A stretch of DNA of 64,000 nucleotides from Nonomuraea spiralis (GTDB lineage Bacteria > Actinomycetota > Actinomycetes > Streptosporangiales > Streptosporangiaceae), in NCBI RefSeq assembly GCF_014648435.1, contig NZ_BMRC01000013.1, positions 196,817 to 260,816 of the forward strand, written 5' to 3'. This document shows positions 38,555-47,285 of the stretch, piece by piece. Each line of letters opens with the position of its first letter. The first letter of the stretch is position 1. A model generated the notes under the pieces. The model did not search any database. It had not been told where the DNA came from and was given only the letters and a program-made list of their open reading frames with translations. A program made the translations under genes and the position numbers.

Positions 38555-38587
38555 GGGCGGGGAGGGGCCTGCCGCCTCTCCCCGCCC
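38555..38587. terminator. Bidirectional hairpin terminator
   Basis: GGGCGGGGAG (38555-38564) pairs perfectly with CTCCCCGCCC (38578-38587) and the stem continues inward by four more pairs including one G-T, leaving a 5-nt loop. It lies between the convergent MFS and propeller-like genes. No clear T tract, as is common in actinomycetes. Confidence 0.7.
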
Positions 38588-38605
38588 GGGTCCGCGCCGG
38601 CCCGC

Positions 38606-39691
38606 TCAGCGGGGGCCGATCAGCTCACTGATCGCGAACCCCGTCAGGTTGGTCACGTTGGCGCCGCCCACCGACAGGATCGTGGACGTGCCGGGGACGC
38701 GGTCCACGGCGTACGAGCCCACGTACCCGGCCGACGGGCGGGACGGGCCGCTGACCTTGCTCCACGAGGTGCCGTCGAAGTACAGGTAGGCGGGCGCGGT
38801 GGTGCCGCCGCCGCTCGGGATCACCAGGTGGCCCTCGCCGTCGCCGCTGATGCTCGCGTAGCCGTTGCCCGGGTCGCCGGGCAACGCCGAGACGGTCCAC
38901 CGGGTGCCGTCGTAGCGGGAGATCGCCGGGGTGGCGGGCCGGTTGGGGCGCGGCTGGTAGCCGCTGACCCAGATCCGGCCGGGGCCCTCGACGTAGACGC
39001 CCCGGGGGCTGAGGCCCGGCCTGCCGAGGGAGCGCAGGGCCGTGCCGTCCCACAGGACGACGCCGTTCTCGGCGGCGAAGACGATCTGGTCGCCGCCGTC
39101 CACGGCGCGCAGCAGGCCCAGGTTCTCGGTACGCGGGTAGACGGTCCAGACGCCCTGGCGCAGGCGCAGGATGTCGGTGCCGCCGGAGCTCTTGAACCTG
39201 ATCGACCAGAGCGAGCCGTCCTTGGTGGCGGCGATCGGGCCGTTCCACTCGTCGCCGGGCAGCGGGGGCGTCCAGCCGGGCGGCGGCGGGATCTCCGACC
39301 AGACCGAGCCGTTCCAGTACGCCGAGCGCGGCCAGGAGACGTCGGCGATGCTCCGGCTGCCGGTCACGTACACCTTGTCCGGCGCCACGGCGGCCACGCA
39401 GCACGGGCTGGGCACGTCGTACCCGGCGGTGAGCGGCAGCCTGGTCCAGGTGGAGCCGTCCCAGCGCAGCACGGAGGTGTCCGGCGAGCCGTCGTAGCCG
39501 CGCCAGCCGACGGCGAAGGCGTTGTTCGCGTCGAGCACGTCGACGTTCCAGAGGGTGGTCGGGTCGCCGGGTGGGTCCACGGCCCGGAAGGAGGGGGCGA
39601 GGAGGGCCTGGGCGGGCGCGGCCGCCGCCAGCGCGGCGGTGACGGCCAGGGCGGCGGCGGAGGCGCGGAGGATGCCACGGAAACGGGTCAT
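38606..39691 (-). CDS. Secreted beta-propeller-like protein
   Basis: 361 residues starting at MTRFRGIL (ATG 39691 with AGGAGAAG upstream). A signal peptide ending in an Ala-rich AQA region is followed by repeats of the type LWDGTALRSLG, YFDGTSWSKVS, RYDGTRWTVSA and YWNGSVWSEIP: short W-containing beta strands as in Kelch- or Sema-like propellers. A Cys-Cys pair is in PSPCCVAAV. No catalytic signature seen; a binding role at the cell surface is likely. Confidence 0.72.
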   Translation of the reverse strand: MTRFRGILRASAAALAVTAALAAAAPAQALLAPSFRAVDPPGDPTTLWNVDVLDANNAFAVGWRGYDGSPDTSVLRWDGSTWTRLPLTAGYDVPSPCCVAAVAPDKVYVTGSRSIADVSWPRSAYWNGSVWSEIPPPPGWTPPLPGDEWNGPIAATKDGSLWSIRFKSSGGTDILRLRQGVWTVYPRTENLGLLRAVDGGDQIVFAAENGVVLWDGTALRSLGRPGLSPRGVYVEGPGRIWVSGYQPRPNRPATPAISRYDGTRWTVSALPGDPGNGYASISGDGEGHLVIPSGGGTTAPAYLYFDGTSWSKVSGPSRPSAGYVGSYAVDRVPGTSTILSVGGANVTNLTGFAISELIGPR

Positions 39692-39774
39692 GTCTTCTCC
39701 TGTCGGCTCGGTTCCTGCGGGTCGGGGCTCCGGGGCACGAAAGCGGGCGGGTACAGGGAGGTGGACGGGGGACC

Positions 39775-39824
39775 GCGGGCATGAGAAAGCGGGCCGGTCC
39801 GCACCGGCCCGCCGGGATGCCCGC
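39775..39824 (-). terminator. Nested hairpin after the SnoaL-like gene
   Basis: An inner perfect stem GCGGGCCGGT (39789-39798) / ACCGGCCCGC (39803-39812) with a 4-nt loop lies inside an outer perfect stem GCGGGCAT (39775-39782) / ATGCCCGC (39817-39824). It begins immediately after the stop at 39825 on the minus strand, so it should end transcription of the SnoaL-like gene. Confidence 0.75.
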
Positions 39825-40286
39825 TCAGTCGTCGGATCTGAGCCCGTTGGGGCCGATCGGGCCGAAGAACGAGCTGAAGTTGGCGGTCCCGTCACCGAAG
39901 ATGCCGCCGCGGCCCTCGACGACGCGGCCGTTCTCCCACCGCATCAGGTCCACGCCCTCCATCTGGAGGTGCTCGTAGAAGGAGGTGCCGTCCGAGCCGG
40001 TGCGCTTGCGTACGGCGGTGCAGCGGTTGACGTCGATCGTGTAGCCGTCCACCGGGTTGACCAGGCAGGCGATCTGCTCCATGCGCAGCGTGCCGCCGGC
40101 CAGCCGCTGCCAGGTCCTGATGAAGCCCATGAAGGCGTCGAGGCCGTCGTGCCATCCGGCGTACGGGTGGTTGCCGGGGGACTGGAACCGCACGTCGGGG
40201 TGCCAGTACTCCAGCGCGCGCTCGCGGTCGCCGGACCGCAGCGCCTGGTGGGCCGCCGCCAGTCGCTCAGCCGTCAGATCCGACAT
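39825..40286 (-). CDS. SnoaL/NTF2-like protein
   Basis: 153 residues. NTF2-like cone fold: N-terminal helix AERLAAAHQALRSGDRERAL, then WHPDVRFQSPGNHPYAGWHDGLDAF, and the late strand VDLMRWENGRVVEGRG. Such proteins act as cyclases, isomerases or hydrolases on small hydrophobic molecules, or simply bind them. It lies 25 bp downstream of an alpha/beta hydrolase gene and ends in a strong hairpin. Confidence 0.85.
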   Translation of the reverse strand: MSDLTAERLAAAHQALRSGDRERALEYWHPDVRFQSPGNHPYAGWHDGLDAFMGFIRTWQRLAGGTLRMEQIACLVNPVDGYTIDVNRCTAVRKRTGSDGTSFYEHLQMEGVDLMRWENGRVVEGRGGIFGDGTANFSSFFGPIGPNGLRSDD

Positions 40287-40311
40287 GGCTCTCCTCTCAC
40301 TGCGTCGGGTG

Positions 40312-41208
40312 CTACTGCATCGGGTGCTTGGCGAGGAAGGCCGAGACGCCTTCGCCGACCGCTCTCGGGTTCATGATCTGCAGGCCGTGGGTGGCGCCGA
40401 CGATGCCGCAGCGCTCGGCCTGGGGCAGCCAGTTCATGAGGAAGTGCTGCGCCTCGCGGAAGCCGGGCATGGCCGCCTCGCTGTCCAGGCCCATCACGGC
40501 CAGCACCGGCATCTGCGGCTTGTTCGGCACGAGCTGGTCGGCCTTCGACATGCGGAAGCCCCAGCCGCCCAGGGCCGGGAAGTCCACCGTGAACGTGACG
40601 TCCGCGCACTCCTCGACCCGCTCCCACACGTCGAGGGGGCAGGTCATGTCGACGGAGCCGAGGTAGCTCGGCCCGCAGACGGCGGCCATGAAGTCGCAGG
40701 CGGCGGTGAGCTTGTCGCCCTTCTGCACGAGCTGGATGGCCGTCATCACGGCGTCGTTGTTGGCCTTCTCGGCCTCGGCGCCCTCCCGCGGCAGGTACGG
40801 CTCCAGCAGCACCGCGGAGTGCGTGCGCTCGGGGTAGGAGAGCATGAACTGGAAGCCGATCACGCCGCCGAAGGAGTACGACATGACGTGCGCCTTGTCG
40901 ATGCCGAGGTGGTCGAGGAGCTGCTTGGCGTGCTCGGCGCCCTCCTCGATGCTCAGGCTGTCCTTCTCCAGCGTGCTGCCGTTGTACCCGGCGCGGTAAT
41001 AGCTGATGAACTGGTACTTGTCGAGCAGCTCCGGGTTGTACTTCAGGAGCGGCGTGATGAGGCCGTCCGAAATAGAGGTGCAGTGGATGCACAGGACCGG
41101 CTCGCCGCGCCCCACGACCGTGTAGCGCAGTTCCGCGTTGTTGACCTTTACTCGCTTGTCGTGGTCGAGTTTCCAGTCTCGACCGGCGTACAAAGCATTC
41201 GCGCTCAT
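40312..41208 (-). CDS. Alpha/beta hydrolase
   Basis: 298 residues. The oxyanion side is VLCIHCTSISDGLI in place of the more usual HGxPG, the nucleophile elbow is AHVMSYSFGGVIGFQF (Ser in SYSFG), and the His is in VGATHGLQIM. The acidic residue lies in AVMGLDSEAAMPG. First gene of a two-gene operon with the SnoaL-like protein. Substrate unknown; polyketide or ester hydrolysis fits the pair. Confidence 0.85.
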   Translation of the reverse strand: MSANALYAGRDWKLDHDKRVKVNNAELRYTVVGRGEPVLCIHCTSISDGLITPLLKYNPELLDKYQFISYYRAGYNGSTLEKDSLSIEEGAEHAKQLLDHLGIDKAHVMSYSFGGVIGFQFMLSYPERTHSAVLLEPYLPREGAEAEKANNDAVMTAIQLVQKGDKLTAACDFMAAVCGPSYLGSVDMTCPLDVWERVEECADVTFTVDFPALGGWGFRMSKADQLVPNKPQMPVLAVMGLDSEAAMPGFREAQHFLMNWLPQAERCGIVGATHGLQIMNPRAVGEGVSAFLAKHPMQ

Positions 41209-41389
41209 GCCATTCCTCTCACGCGATCACTCGACCGTTCTCGTGCCCGCTTGGCGATACTCAAGAATGGTTGCCAGTGGCCGTGGAGAAGGTCAACGAG
41301 AGGGCCGCTTCCGGAGTATTCACCGCGAAATACGCAGGGGAACTCTGTCAAGTCGGCGCGCGTGGGAGGGGGCGCGGGAGGGGCGCGGG

Positions 41390-41899
41390 TCAGGGGAAGG
41401 TCAGCTCGTACTCGACCTGTTCGATCGGGTTGCCGTCGCCGTGGTCGTGCGCGCGGGCGACGCCCGACTCGGTGAAGCCGCTCTTGGCGTAGAAACGGCG
41501 TGACTGCGGCATGTCACGCAGCGTCCACAGGTGCACGCGGGTGAAGCCGTCGTCGCGGATCCGGCGCAGCGTGTCGGTCATCAGGGCGCCGGCCACGCCG
41601 GAGCCCCAGCCCTCGGGGTGGCCGTAGAAGCTGAAGATCTCCGCCGCGCCCGGCCGGGACGGCGAGGGACCGAAGTAGGAGAAGGCCAGGCGCCGCCCGT
41701 CGAGCGCGGCGAGCACCAGGCGGCCCTTCGGCTCGGCGAGCACGTCGTGCCACCTGCCGCGCCGATGGCGGACGGCCTCCTCGACGAACTCCTCGGCGAA
41801 GAAGCCGGCGTGGGCGGCTTTCCATGATTCGGCGTGGATCTCTCCCAGCGCCTCACCGTCGCCCGGAGAGGCTGGGAACACTGTGAAAATTCCGGTCAC
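41390..41899 (-). CDS. GNAT-family N-acetyltransferase
   Basis: 169 residues. Fold from FTVFPASPGDGEALGEI through the acetyl-CoA loop region HPEGWGSGVAGALMTDTL, close to the usual Q/RxxGxG/A. The last strand pair is VHLWTLRDMPQSRRFYAKSGF, as in many acetyltransferases for amines or ribosomal proteins. It stands alone. Confidence 0.85.
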   Translation of the reverse strand: MTGIFTVFPASPGDGEALGEIHAESWKAAHAGFFAEEFVEEAVRHRRGRWHDVLAEPKGRLVLAALDGRRLAFSYFGPSPSRPGAAEIFSFYGHPEGWGSGVAGALMTDTLRRIRDDGFTRVHLWTLRDMPQSRRFYAKSGFTESGVARAHDHGDGNPIEQVEYELTFP

Positions 41900-42052
41900 A
41901 AGATCACACTAGTGGAGAGCCCCGCCGGGGTGTTCGGCGGCGGAGCGCGGGCACGTACCCGTGAAGTATCACGCGGGGCGGCGCGTCCGCCGCCGCGGCA
42001 GGCGTTCGAGGAGGTGCCGGCGAGAAGCTGCGCGAGACGGCCGTCCGGGCGT

Positions 42053-42089
42053 GGCGGCCGGGTCGGTCGATCACGCGATCCCGGCCGCC
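42053..42089. repeat. 10-bp inverted repeat before the PPTase gene
   Basis: GGCGGCCGGG (42053-42062) and CCCGGCCGCC (42080-42089) form a perfect inverted repeat around a 17-nt centre that itself contains GATC-acgc-GATC. It lies about 50 bp upstream of the PPTase start, so it could be an operator or an attenuating hairpin. The rest of 41900-42140 shows no gene. Confidence 0.5.
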
Positions 42090-42140
42090 GTGCCGCGGCC
42101 GGAGGTCATCCGAAGCGCTGGTGCGCGGAATGGAGGCTCG

Positions 42141-42812
42141 ATGAGGTGGCTGGCTCGCGGGGAGGGACATCTCCCGGCGGGAGAGGACCGGTCGGCAGGA
42201 GCGGACGACGGCCCGCCCGCCGAGCACCCGCTGGCCCGCTGGACCGTCAGGCAGGCGCTGCACCTGGTCTGCCCCGGCCCCGCGGGGGACCCGGACGTAC
42301 GGCGGCGGCCCGACGGCGCGGCGCAGGCGTGGCGGGACGGCCGCCCGCTGCCGGTGGGCATCTCGCTCACCAGCCGCGCCGGATGGGCGGTCTGCCTGCT
42401 CGGACTGGAGCCCGGAGCCGTCGGCTGCGACCTCGAACTGGTCGAGCCGCGCGGCCCGGAATTCGTCGCCGACCGGTTCACCCGGCAGGAGCAGCAGATC
42501 ATCGGCGGCGACCCGCTGCTGGGCAGCCTGCTCTGGTCGGCCAAACAGAGCGCGTCGAAGGTGTTGCGCCGCGCCGAGAGCCGTTCGCTGGAGGTCTCGC
42601 TCGGCTGCGGCCGGTCCTGCGACGGGTGGAGCGGGCTGACCGTACGCGCGGGCGGGGGCGGGGTGGCGCACGGGTGGTGGCGCAGGTTCGGCGGTCTGGT
42701 GCTGACCGTGGCGGCCGACCGTCCCACGCCGCCGCCGCGCGGGCTGGAGGAGCCCTCGGCGCTGGCGTCGGCCCGTCCCTCGTACGCGGGTTGCGCCTCG
42801 ACGGCCGGCTGA
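42141..42812 (+). CDS. Sfp-type 4'-phosphopantetheinyl transferase with altered motif
   Basis: 223 residues from ATG 42141 (GGAGG upstream). Attaches the phosphopantetheine arm to carrier proteins of polyketide, peptide or fatty acid synthases. The first magnesium motif is VGCDLELVEPR (Asp and Glu present). The second, usually WxxKEAxxK, reads LLWSAKQSASKVL, so the Glu that helps hold the metal is Gln. The C-terminal 60 residues are Arg/Pro/Ala-rich. No synthase genes are near, so it serves other clusters or is impaired. Confidence 0.8.
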   Translation: MRWLARGEGHLPAGEDRSAGADDGPPAEHPLARWTVRQALHLVCPGPAGDPDVRRRPDGAAQAWRDGRPLPVGISLTSRAGWAVCLLGLEPGAVGCDLELVEPRGPEFVADRFTRQEQQIIGGDPLLGSLLWSAKQSASKVLRRAESRSLEVSLGCGRSCDGWSGLTVRAGGGGVAHGWWRRFGGLVLTVAADRPTPPPRGLEEPSALASARPSYAGCASTAG

Positions 42813-42825
42813 CCCGCCGCCGGGG

Positions 42826-43449
42826 TCAGGCCGGACGCGGGGTCTGCGTACGGTAGGAGTGGCCGAGCTCCGGACCGAGGCCGAAGTAGTGGCGGAAGTT
42901 GTAGACGAGCGGGCTCCAGGCGGCCGGGTCGACATGCTGGGTGCCGGGGACGACGATGCGCGGGTCGGCGTGCACCTTGCGCACGACGGCCTCGACGATG
43001 ACGAAGTCGTCGGACTCGTTCGTCCGGATCTGCGCGGCGACGGCCTCGAGCTGGAGGGGGCACTCGGCCACGCGCGGCGGCCGTACGGTCTCGGAGGGCT
43101 CGGGGCGCAGGCCCGCCGCGCCGAACTTGTCGGCCTCGAACCGGCAGCCGGCCGCCTTGGTGTCCGGCACCGGGTCGCGGCCGGTGAGCGGCGCCAGCCG
43201 TTCCACCTGCGGCCACAGGTGCGGCGCCGGCAGGTTGATCACCAGCTCGGGCCGGGCCGCCAGGTTCCGCGCGGTCTGCCCGTCGGCGCCGAGGCCGAGC
43301 ACGACCGTCCGGCCGAGTGCCCAGGCCGACGACATGGGGGCCAGGTTGGTCGAGCCGTCCGGGTTCTGCGTGGTCAGCAGCACGACCGGGGTGCCGAAGT
43401 AGAGGATGCTGGGCTCGATGGCGATGTGGCCGATGGTTGCCGTGTTCAT
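42826..43449 (-). CDS. Flavin reductase-like (FMN-binding split-barrel) protein
   Basis: 207 residues. The split barrel is seen in SILYFGTPVVLLTTQNPDGS, NLAPMSSAWALGRTVVLGLG and TARNLAARPELVINLPAP, matching the flavin reductase / DIM6/NTAB-type family. Near the C-terminus FVIVEAVVRKVHADPRIV continues the barrel. Probably binds FMN and reduces flavin or a small substrate. It converges on the PPTase gene with 13 bp between them. Confidence 0.82.
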   Translation of the reverse strand: MNTATIGHIAIEPSILYFGTPVVLLTTQNPDGSTNLAPMSSAWALGRTVVLGLGADGQTARNLAARPELVINLPAPHLWPQVERLAPLTGRDPVPDTKAAGCRFEADKFGAAGLRPEPSETVRPPRVAECPLQLEAVAAQIRTNESDDFVIVEAVVRKVHADPRIVVPGTQHVDPAAWSPLVYNFRHYFGLGPELGHSYRTQTPRPA

Positions 43450-43508
43450 GGGGGGAGCCTAGGAAGGCGACGTTCAACCGGCGGCCGAAATGTCGCCGTC
43501 CTGCGGAT

Positions 43509-44678
43509 CTACACTGTAAAGGCGCCTGGTCCGGCCAGGTACGCCACACCCTTCCCCGACAACACCGTCCCGGCGACGGCCGCGACGAACGCCGACTCGC
43601 CCGGCCGCAGGGCCAGCTCGCCGACCCGGGTCTCGCCTTCGAGGCAGAACACGATCCGGGGCAGCCCGCCGGGCAGCTCGACGGGGTCGGCCGCGGTCAG
43701 GTCGTAGCGCGTGAGGGCGAACTCGGGAGCCGGCGGCACGTAGCGCAGCTCGCCGGCGCCGGGCCGTTCGGGCTCGACCAGGTGGGGTTCGGCGGGCGTG
43801 AAGTCGACCACCCGCATCAGCTCGGGCGCGTCCACGTGCTTGGTGGTCAGGCCGCAGCGCAGGACGTTGTCGGAGCTGGCCATGATCTCCACGCCGACGC
43901 CGCCCAGGTAGGCGTGCGGCACGCCGGCGCCGAGGTAGAGGGCCTGGCCGGGGAGCAGGTCGACGTGGTTGAGCAGGAGGGCGGCCACGACTCCGGGGTC
44001 GCCGGGGCAGGCGGCGGCGATCCCGGCGTACGGGGCCAGGCCGGGGTCGGCGGAGTCGGCGAGGGCACGTTCGACCTCGGCGCGCAGCGGGGCGCAGGAG
44101 TCGTCGAGCATCTGGGCGAAGACGGCGCGCAGCGCCTGGCCGGCGGGCCGGGTGGCGAGCGCGTCGATCCACGGCTGGAGGCCGGGCACACCGAGGCGGG
44201 CGAGCAGTCCGGCGGTGACGACGGGGGAGCGGAAGCCGCACAGCCCGTGGAACGGGGTGATCGCGCAGATCATCTCGGGTTTGTGCGAGCGGTCCTTGTA
44301 GGTGCGGGCCGGGTCGCCGATCGGGACGCCGCGCGCCTCCTCGGCGGCGAACCCGGCCTCGGCCTGCGCGATCGTGGGATGGACCTGGAGTGACAGCGGC
44401 CGGGCGACGGCGAGCACCTTCAGCAGGTACGGCAGCGCCGGCCCGAACCTGGCGACCGCGGGCCCGCCGAGGGCGGAGACGGGGTCGGCCGCGATGAGCC
44501 GGTCGAGGGGCACCCCGCCGGCGACCGAGGCGTCGGCCGGATGGGCGCCCATCCAGAGCTCGGCCTGCGGGCGGCCGGTCGGCTCGGTGCCGAACAGCTC
44601 GGGCATGGCGGTGACGGAGCCCCAGTCGTAGGGGCGGATGGTGGTGTCCAGGCGCATGGGCAGATCGAACGTCGGCAC
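43509..44678 (-). CDS. manA: Mannose-6-phosphate isomerase, class I
   Basis: 389 residues from GTG 44678; an ATG seven codons later (MRLDTTIRPYDWGS) is an alternative and neither has a clear ribosome site, so a leaderless message is possible. Interconverts mannose-6-phosphate and fructose-6-phosphate. Zinc and active-site motifs: PLSLQVHPTIAQAEAGFAAE, SHKPEMICAITPFHGLCGFR and AGVPHAYLGGVGVEIMASSD. Monocistronic. Confidence 0.95.
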   Translation of the reverse strand: MPTFDLPMRLDTTIRPYDWGSVTAMPELFGTEPTGRPQAELWMGAHPADASVAGGVPLDRLIAADPVSALGGPAVARFGPALPYLLKVLAVARPLSLQVHPTIAQAEAGFAAEEARGVPIGDPARTYKDRSHKPEMICAITPFHGLCGFRSPVVTAGLLARLGVPGLQPWIDALATRPAGQALRAVFAQMLDDSCAPLRAEVERALADSADPGLAPYAGIAAACPGDPGVVAALLLNHVDLLPGQALYLGAGVPHAYLGGVGVEIMASSDNVLRCGLTTKHVDAPELMRVVDFTPAEPHLVEPERPGAGELRYVPPAPEFALTRYDLTAADPVELPGGLPRIVFCLEGETRVGELALRPGESAFVAAVAGTVLSGKGVAYLAGPGAFTV

Positions 44679-44744
44679 AGGGCAGGAGCGTAGCCGCCCG
44701 CGGCCCGTCCCGCGCGGCCCGGGGTCCGGTCGGGCTGCACGCCG

Positions 44745-44780
44745 GTACAGTATGCTTTCCGCGCGAACAGTCCGCTGTAC
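44745..44780. promoter_or_regulatory. Possible TetR operator
   Basis: GTACAG (44745-44750) and CTGTAC (44775-44780) are inverted 24 bp apart, just before the TetR gene start at 44795, with ACAGT repeated directly inside. Consistent with autoregulation; the match is short. Confidence 0.3.
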
Positions 44781-44794
44781 GAATCGGTGGTGCG

Positions 44795-45400
44795 ATGACG
44801 ACCGTCCAGGACCCGGAGGACCTCACGGCGCGGGCGCGTATCCGCGACGCCGCGATCCGGCACATCGGCGAGCACGGGTTCGAGCGGGCCACGATCCGCG
44901 GCATCGCCGAGTCGGCGGGGGTCTCGCTCGGCCTGGTCCGCCACCACTTCGGCTCCAAGCAGGCGCTGCGCGAGGCGTGCGACGAGCATCTGATGAAGAT
45001 GGTGCGCCGGCTCCACGACGAGGCCGCCACCGGGTTGTCGGCCGGGTTCAGCCCGGTGGCCGTCATGGGCCCCTACCGCGCCTACCTGGCGCGGGCCCTG
45101 ACCGAGGGCGGGGCCTCACCGCTGTTCGACGAGATGACCGGGATCGGGGAGCGCTGGTTGTCCGCGGCCGACCGGGAGCGGGGTGAGGCGCCGGACGTCC
45201 CGGCGCGGGCGCGGGCGGCCGTGATGGCCGCGATGGCGCTGTCGGTCCCGGTCCTGTATCCGCACGTCGCCCGTGCCATGGGCGCCGACCTGTCCACGCC
45301 GGAGGGCGAGCGCCTGCTGATGCGTACGCTGATCGAGATCTACTCGCGGCCGGTGCTGAGCCCGGAGGCCGCCGCCGAGGCGCGTGCCGCGCTCGGCTGA
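44795..45400 (+). CDS. TetR-family transcriptional regulator
   Basis: 201 residues. N-terminal HTH RIRDAAIRHIGEHGFERATI, GIAESAGVSLGLVRHHFGSKQALREAC, followed by a ligand domain without recognisable family. Its 3' end overlaps a convergent gene by 61 bp. The ligand and target are unknown; the divergent manA and its own promoter dyad are candidates. Confidence 0.9.
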   Translation: MTTVQDPEDLTARARIRDAAIRHIGEHGFERATIRGIAESAGVSLGLVRHHFGSKQALREACDEHLMKMVRRLHDEAATGLSAGFSPVAVMGPYRAYLARALTEGGASPLFDEMTGIGERWLSAADRERGEAPDVPARARAAVMAAMALSVPVLYPHVARAMGADLSTPEGERLLMRTLIEIYSRPVLSPEAAAEARAALG

Positions 45401-46428
45401 CCCGCGATCAGCGCGGCCCCGCTGCGCTCGTCCGGCCAGATCGAGGAGGTGTCCACGTACGGGCGCAGCAGGCCGGTCAGCTCGGGGTCGCCGCGGCCGT
45501 TGAGCTCCTTGGAGGAGATCTTGCGTGCCACGCCCGCCACGATGTCGGCCACCTGGACGCGCGTGTCGAGGTGCGAGGCGACCAGCGTCAGGCTCGTCAG
45601 CACCAGTGGTCCGGAACGGCCGCCCGGCCGGGCGAGCAGCGACCGCAGCCGCTCGACCCGTTCCTCGGTGAGCGTCGTCTGCCGGTCGTGCACGACGGAG
45701 ACGGGCCGGCCGCCCGCGCCCCAGTACGCCACCGCGTGCGCGATGGCCGGGATCAGCGGGTCGAGGGCGGGGAAGACGTGCGGGTCGTCGAGCAGGCGCT
45801 CGGTGAAGGCGTCCACGCGCGGCCGGGCCGCCCACAGCAGGTCCATGATCTCCCCGGCCGGGCCGGGCGTCGTGCGCAGGTCGGCGACCAGCTCGAAGGC
45901 CGACTCGACGGAGGTCTCGGGGGCGCGGCCGTTCCTGGCTCTGAGCAGGTGGTTGAAGGCGTCGAGGAAGGCCGTCCAGCGTCCGGGACCGAAGGCCGGG
46001 CGGCCCTCCTGGTAGAGGGTGCGGGCCAGGGCGGTGGAGCGTTCGTCCTGGTCGAGGCCGAGGCTGGAGTGGTGGCCTGCGAGCAGGTCGGTCAGCTTGC
46101 TCACGGCGAAGTACGCCTTGTCGGTCAGGTGCACCCGGGCATGGCCCAGGATCGGTCCCGACGGGCCGAGCAGCCAGACCAGGGTGGCCCGGTTCTTCTC
46201 GCGCAGCACGTGCTCGGCCTTGTACTCGGTGACCGGGGACGGCGCCCTGACGCGCAGCTCCCGTACGATCTCGGCGGCGGCGGCCGCGTCGAGGGAGACG
46301 CCGGCGTGGGCGAACACGTCGGTGTTGCCGCCGACGAGCTTCTCGCCCTCCGCGCCCGACTCGTCGCAGGCGATCTCGACGCCGCCGGGCTCGACGGCTG
46401 TCCGCGCGGTGCTGTGCATGACGTCCAT
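45340..46428 (-). CDS. DUF3800-like protein of unknown function
   Basis: 362 residues starting at MDVMHSTART (ATG 46428; a GTG two codons earlier is possible). The N-terminal VEIACDESGAEGEKLVGGN and FAHAGVSLD resemble the DESG start of DUF3800, an RNase H-fold family of uncertain role. Further conserved-looking segments are EYKAEHVLREKNRATLVWLL and VHLTDKAYFAVSKLTDLLAG. It overlaps the tail of the TetR gene. Nuclease-like activity is possible but not shown. Confidence 0.55.
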   Translation of the reverse strand: MDVMHSTARTAVEPGGVEIACDESGAEGEKLVGGNTDVFAHAGVSLDAAAAAEIVRELRVRAPSPVTEYKAEHVLREKNRATLVWLLGPSGPILGHARVHLTDKAYFAVSKLTDLLAGHHSSLGLDQDERSTALARTLYQEGRPAFGPGRWTAFLDAFNHLLRARNGRAPETSVESAFELVADLRTTPGPAGEIMDLLWAARPRVDAFTERLLDDPHVFPALDPLIPAIAHAVAYWGAGGRPVSVVHDRQTTLTEERVERLRSLLARPGGRSGPLVLTSLTLVASHLDTRVQVADIVAGVARKISSKELNGRGDPELTGLLRPYVDTSSIWPDERSGAALIAGQPSAARASAAASGLSTGRE

Positions 46429-46555
46429 GGTCACCGGCGAATCTACCCAAACCGCCCTTCCTTCCGCGAGACATTTTCCGTCGTGTCCGGATCGGCCGTG
46501 CGCCGGGTAGGGACCGGACGACAGGTGCGGCGGGCCGGGAGGGAGAACATCGCGC

Positions 46556-47284
46556 GTGAGCATCAACGTGACCGTGTGGGGCGAGAACGTACACGAGCAG
46601 CGGGAGGAGAAGGTGCGCCGCCGCTACCCGGACGGCATGCACGGCGCCGTCGCCGACGGCCTGCGCGAGCACCTGGGCGAACGCGTGCGCGTACGCACCG
46701 CGACGTTGCGGGAGCCCGAGCACGGCCTCGACGCCGCGACGCTGGCCGCCACCGACGTGCTCACCTGGTGGGGGCACGCGGCGCACGAGGAGGTCGGCGA
46801 CGAGGTCGTGGCGCGGGTGTGCGAGCGCGTACTGGCCGGGATGGGCCTGCTGGTGCTGCACTCGGGTCACTACTCCAAGGTCTTCCGCGCCCTCATGGGC
46901 ACCACCTGCACGGTCAACTGGCGTGACAGCGCCGACCGCGAGCTGGTCTGGACGGTCGAGCCCGCCCACCCGATCGCCGCGGGCGTGCCCCAGCCGCTGG
47001 TCATCCCCGAGCAGGAGACCTACGGCGAGCCGTTCGGCATCCCCGCGCCCGACGAGCTGGTGTTCGTCAGCTCCTTCTCCGGCGGCGAGGTGTTCCGCAG
47101 CGGCTGCTGCTACCGGCGCGGCAAGGGGCGCGTCTTCTACTTCAGTCCGGGCGACCAGAACTATCCCGTCTTCCATCAGGACGGCGTGCGGCGGGTGCTG
47201 GCCAACGCGGTGTTGTGGGCCGCGCCGGACGGGAGGCCGGGCGAGCCGCTGCGCAACACCCGCGTGCCCGCCGGGGACTGGTGA
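46556..47284 (+). CDS. ThuA-like (trehalose utilisation) protein
   Basis: 242 residues from a GTG. The glutamine-amidotransferase-like fold has VTVWGENVHEQREEKVRRRY, VLTWWGHAAHEEVGDEV, GLLVLHSGHYSKVFRALMG and VFYFSPGDQNYPVF, characteristic of ThuA-like proteins linked to trehalose or sugar catabolism (in Sinorhizobium, ThuAB). It may convert a 3-keto sugar. No sugar transporter lies nearby. Ends 1 bp before the convergent MDR gene. Confidence 0.88.
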   Translation: MSINVTVWGENVHEQREEKVRRRYPDGMHGAVADGLREHLGERVRVRTATLREPEHGLDAATLAATDVLTWWGHAAHEEVGDEVVARVCERVLAGMGLLVLHSGHYSKVFRALMGTTCTVNWRDSADRELVWTVEPAHPIAAGVPQPLVIPEQETYGEPFGIPAPDELVFVSSFSGGEVFRSGCCYRRGKGRVFYFSPGDQNYPVFHQDGVRRVLANAVLWAAPDGRPGEPLRNTRVPAGDW

Positions 47285-47285
47285 G

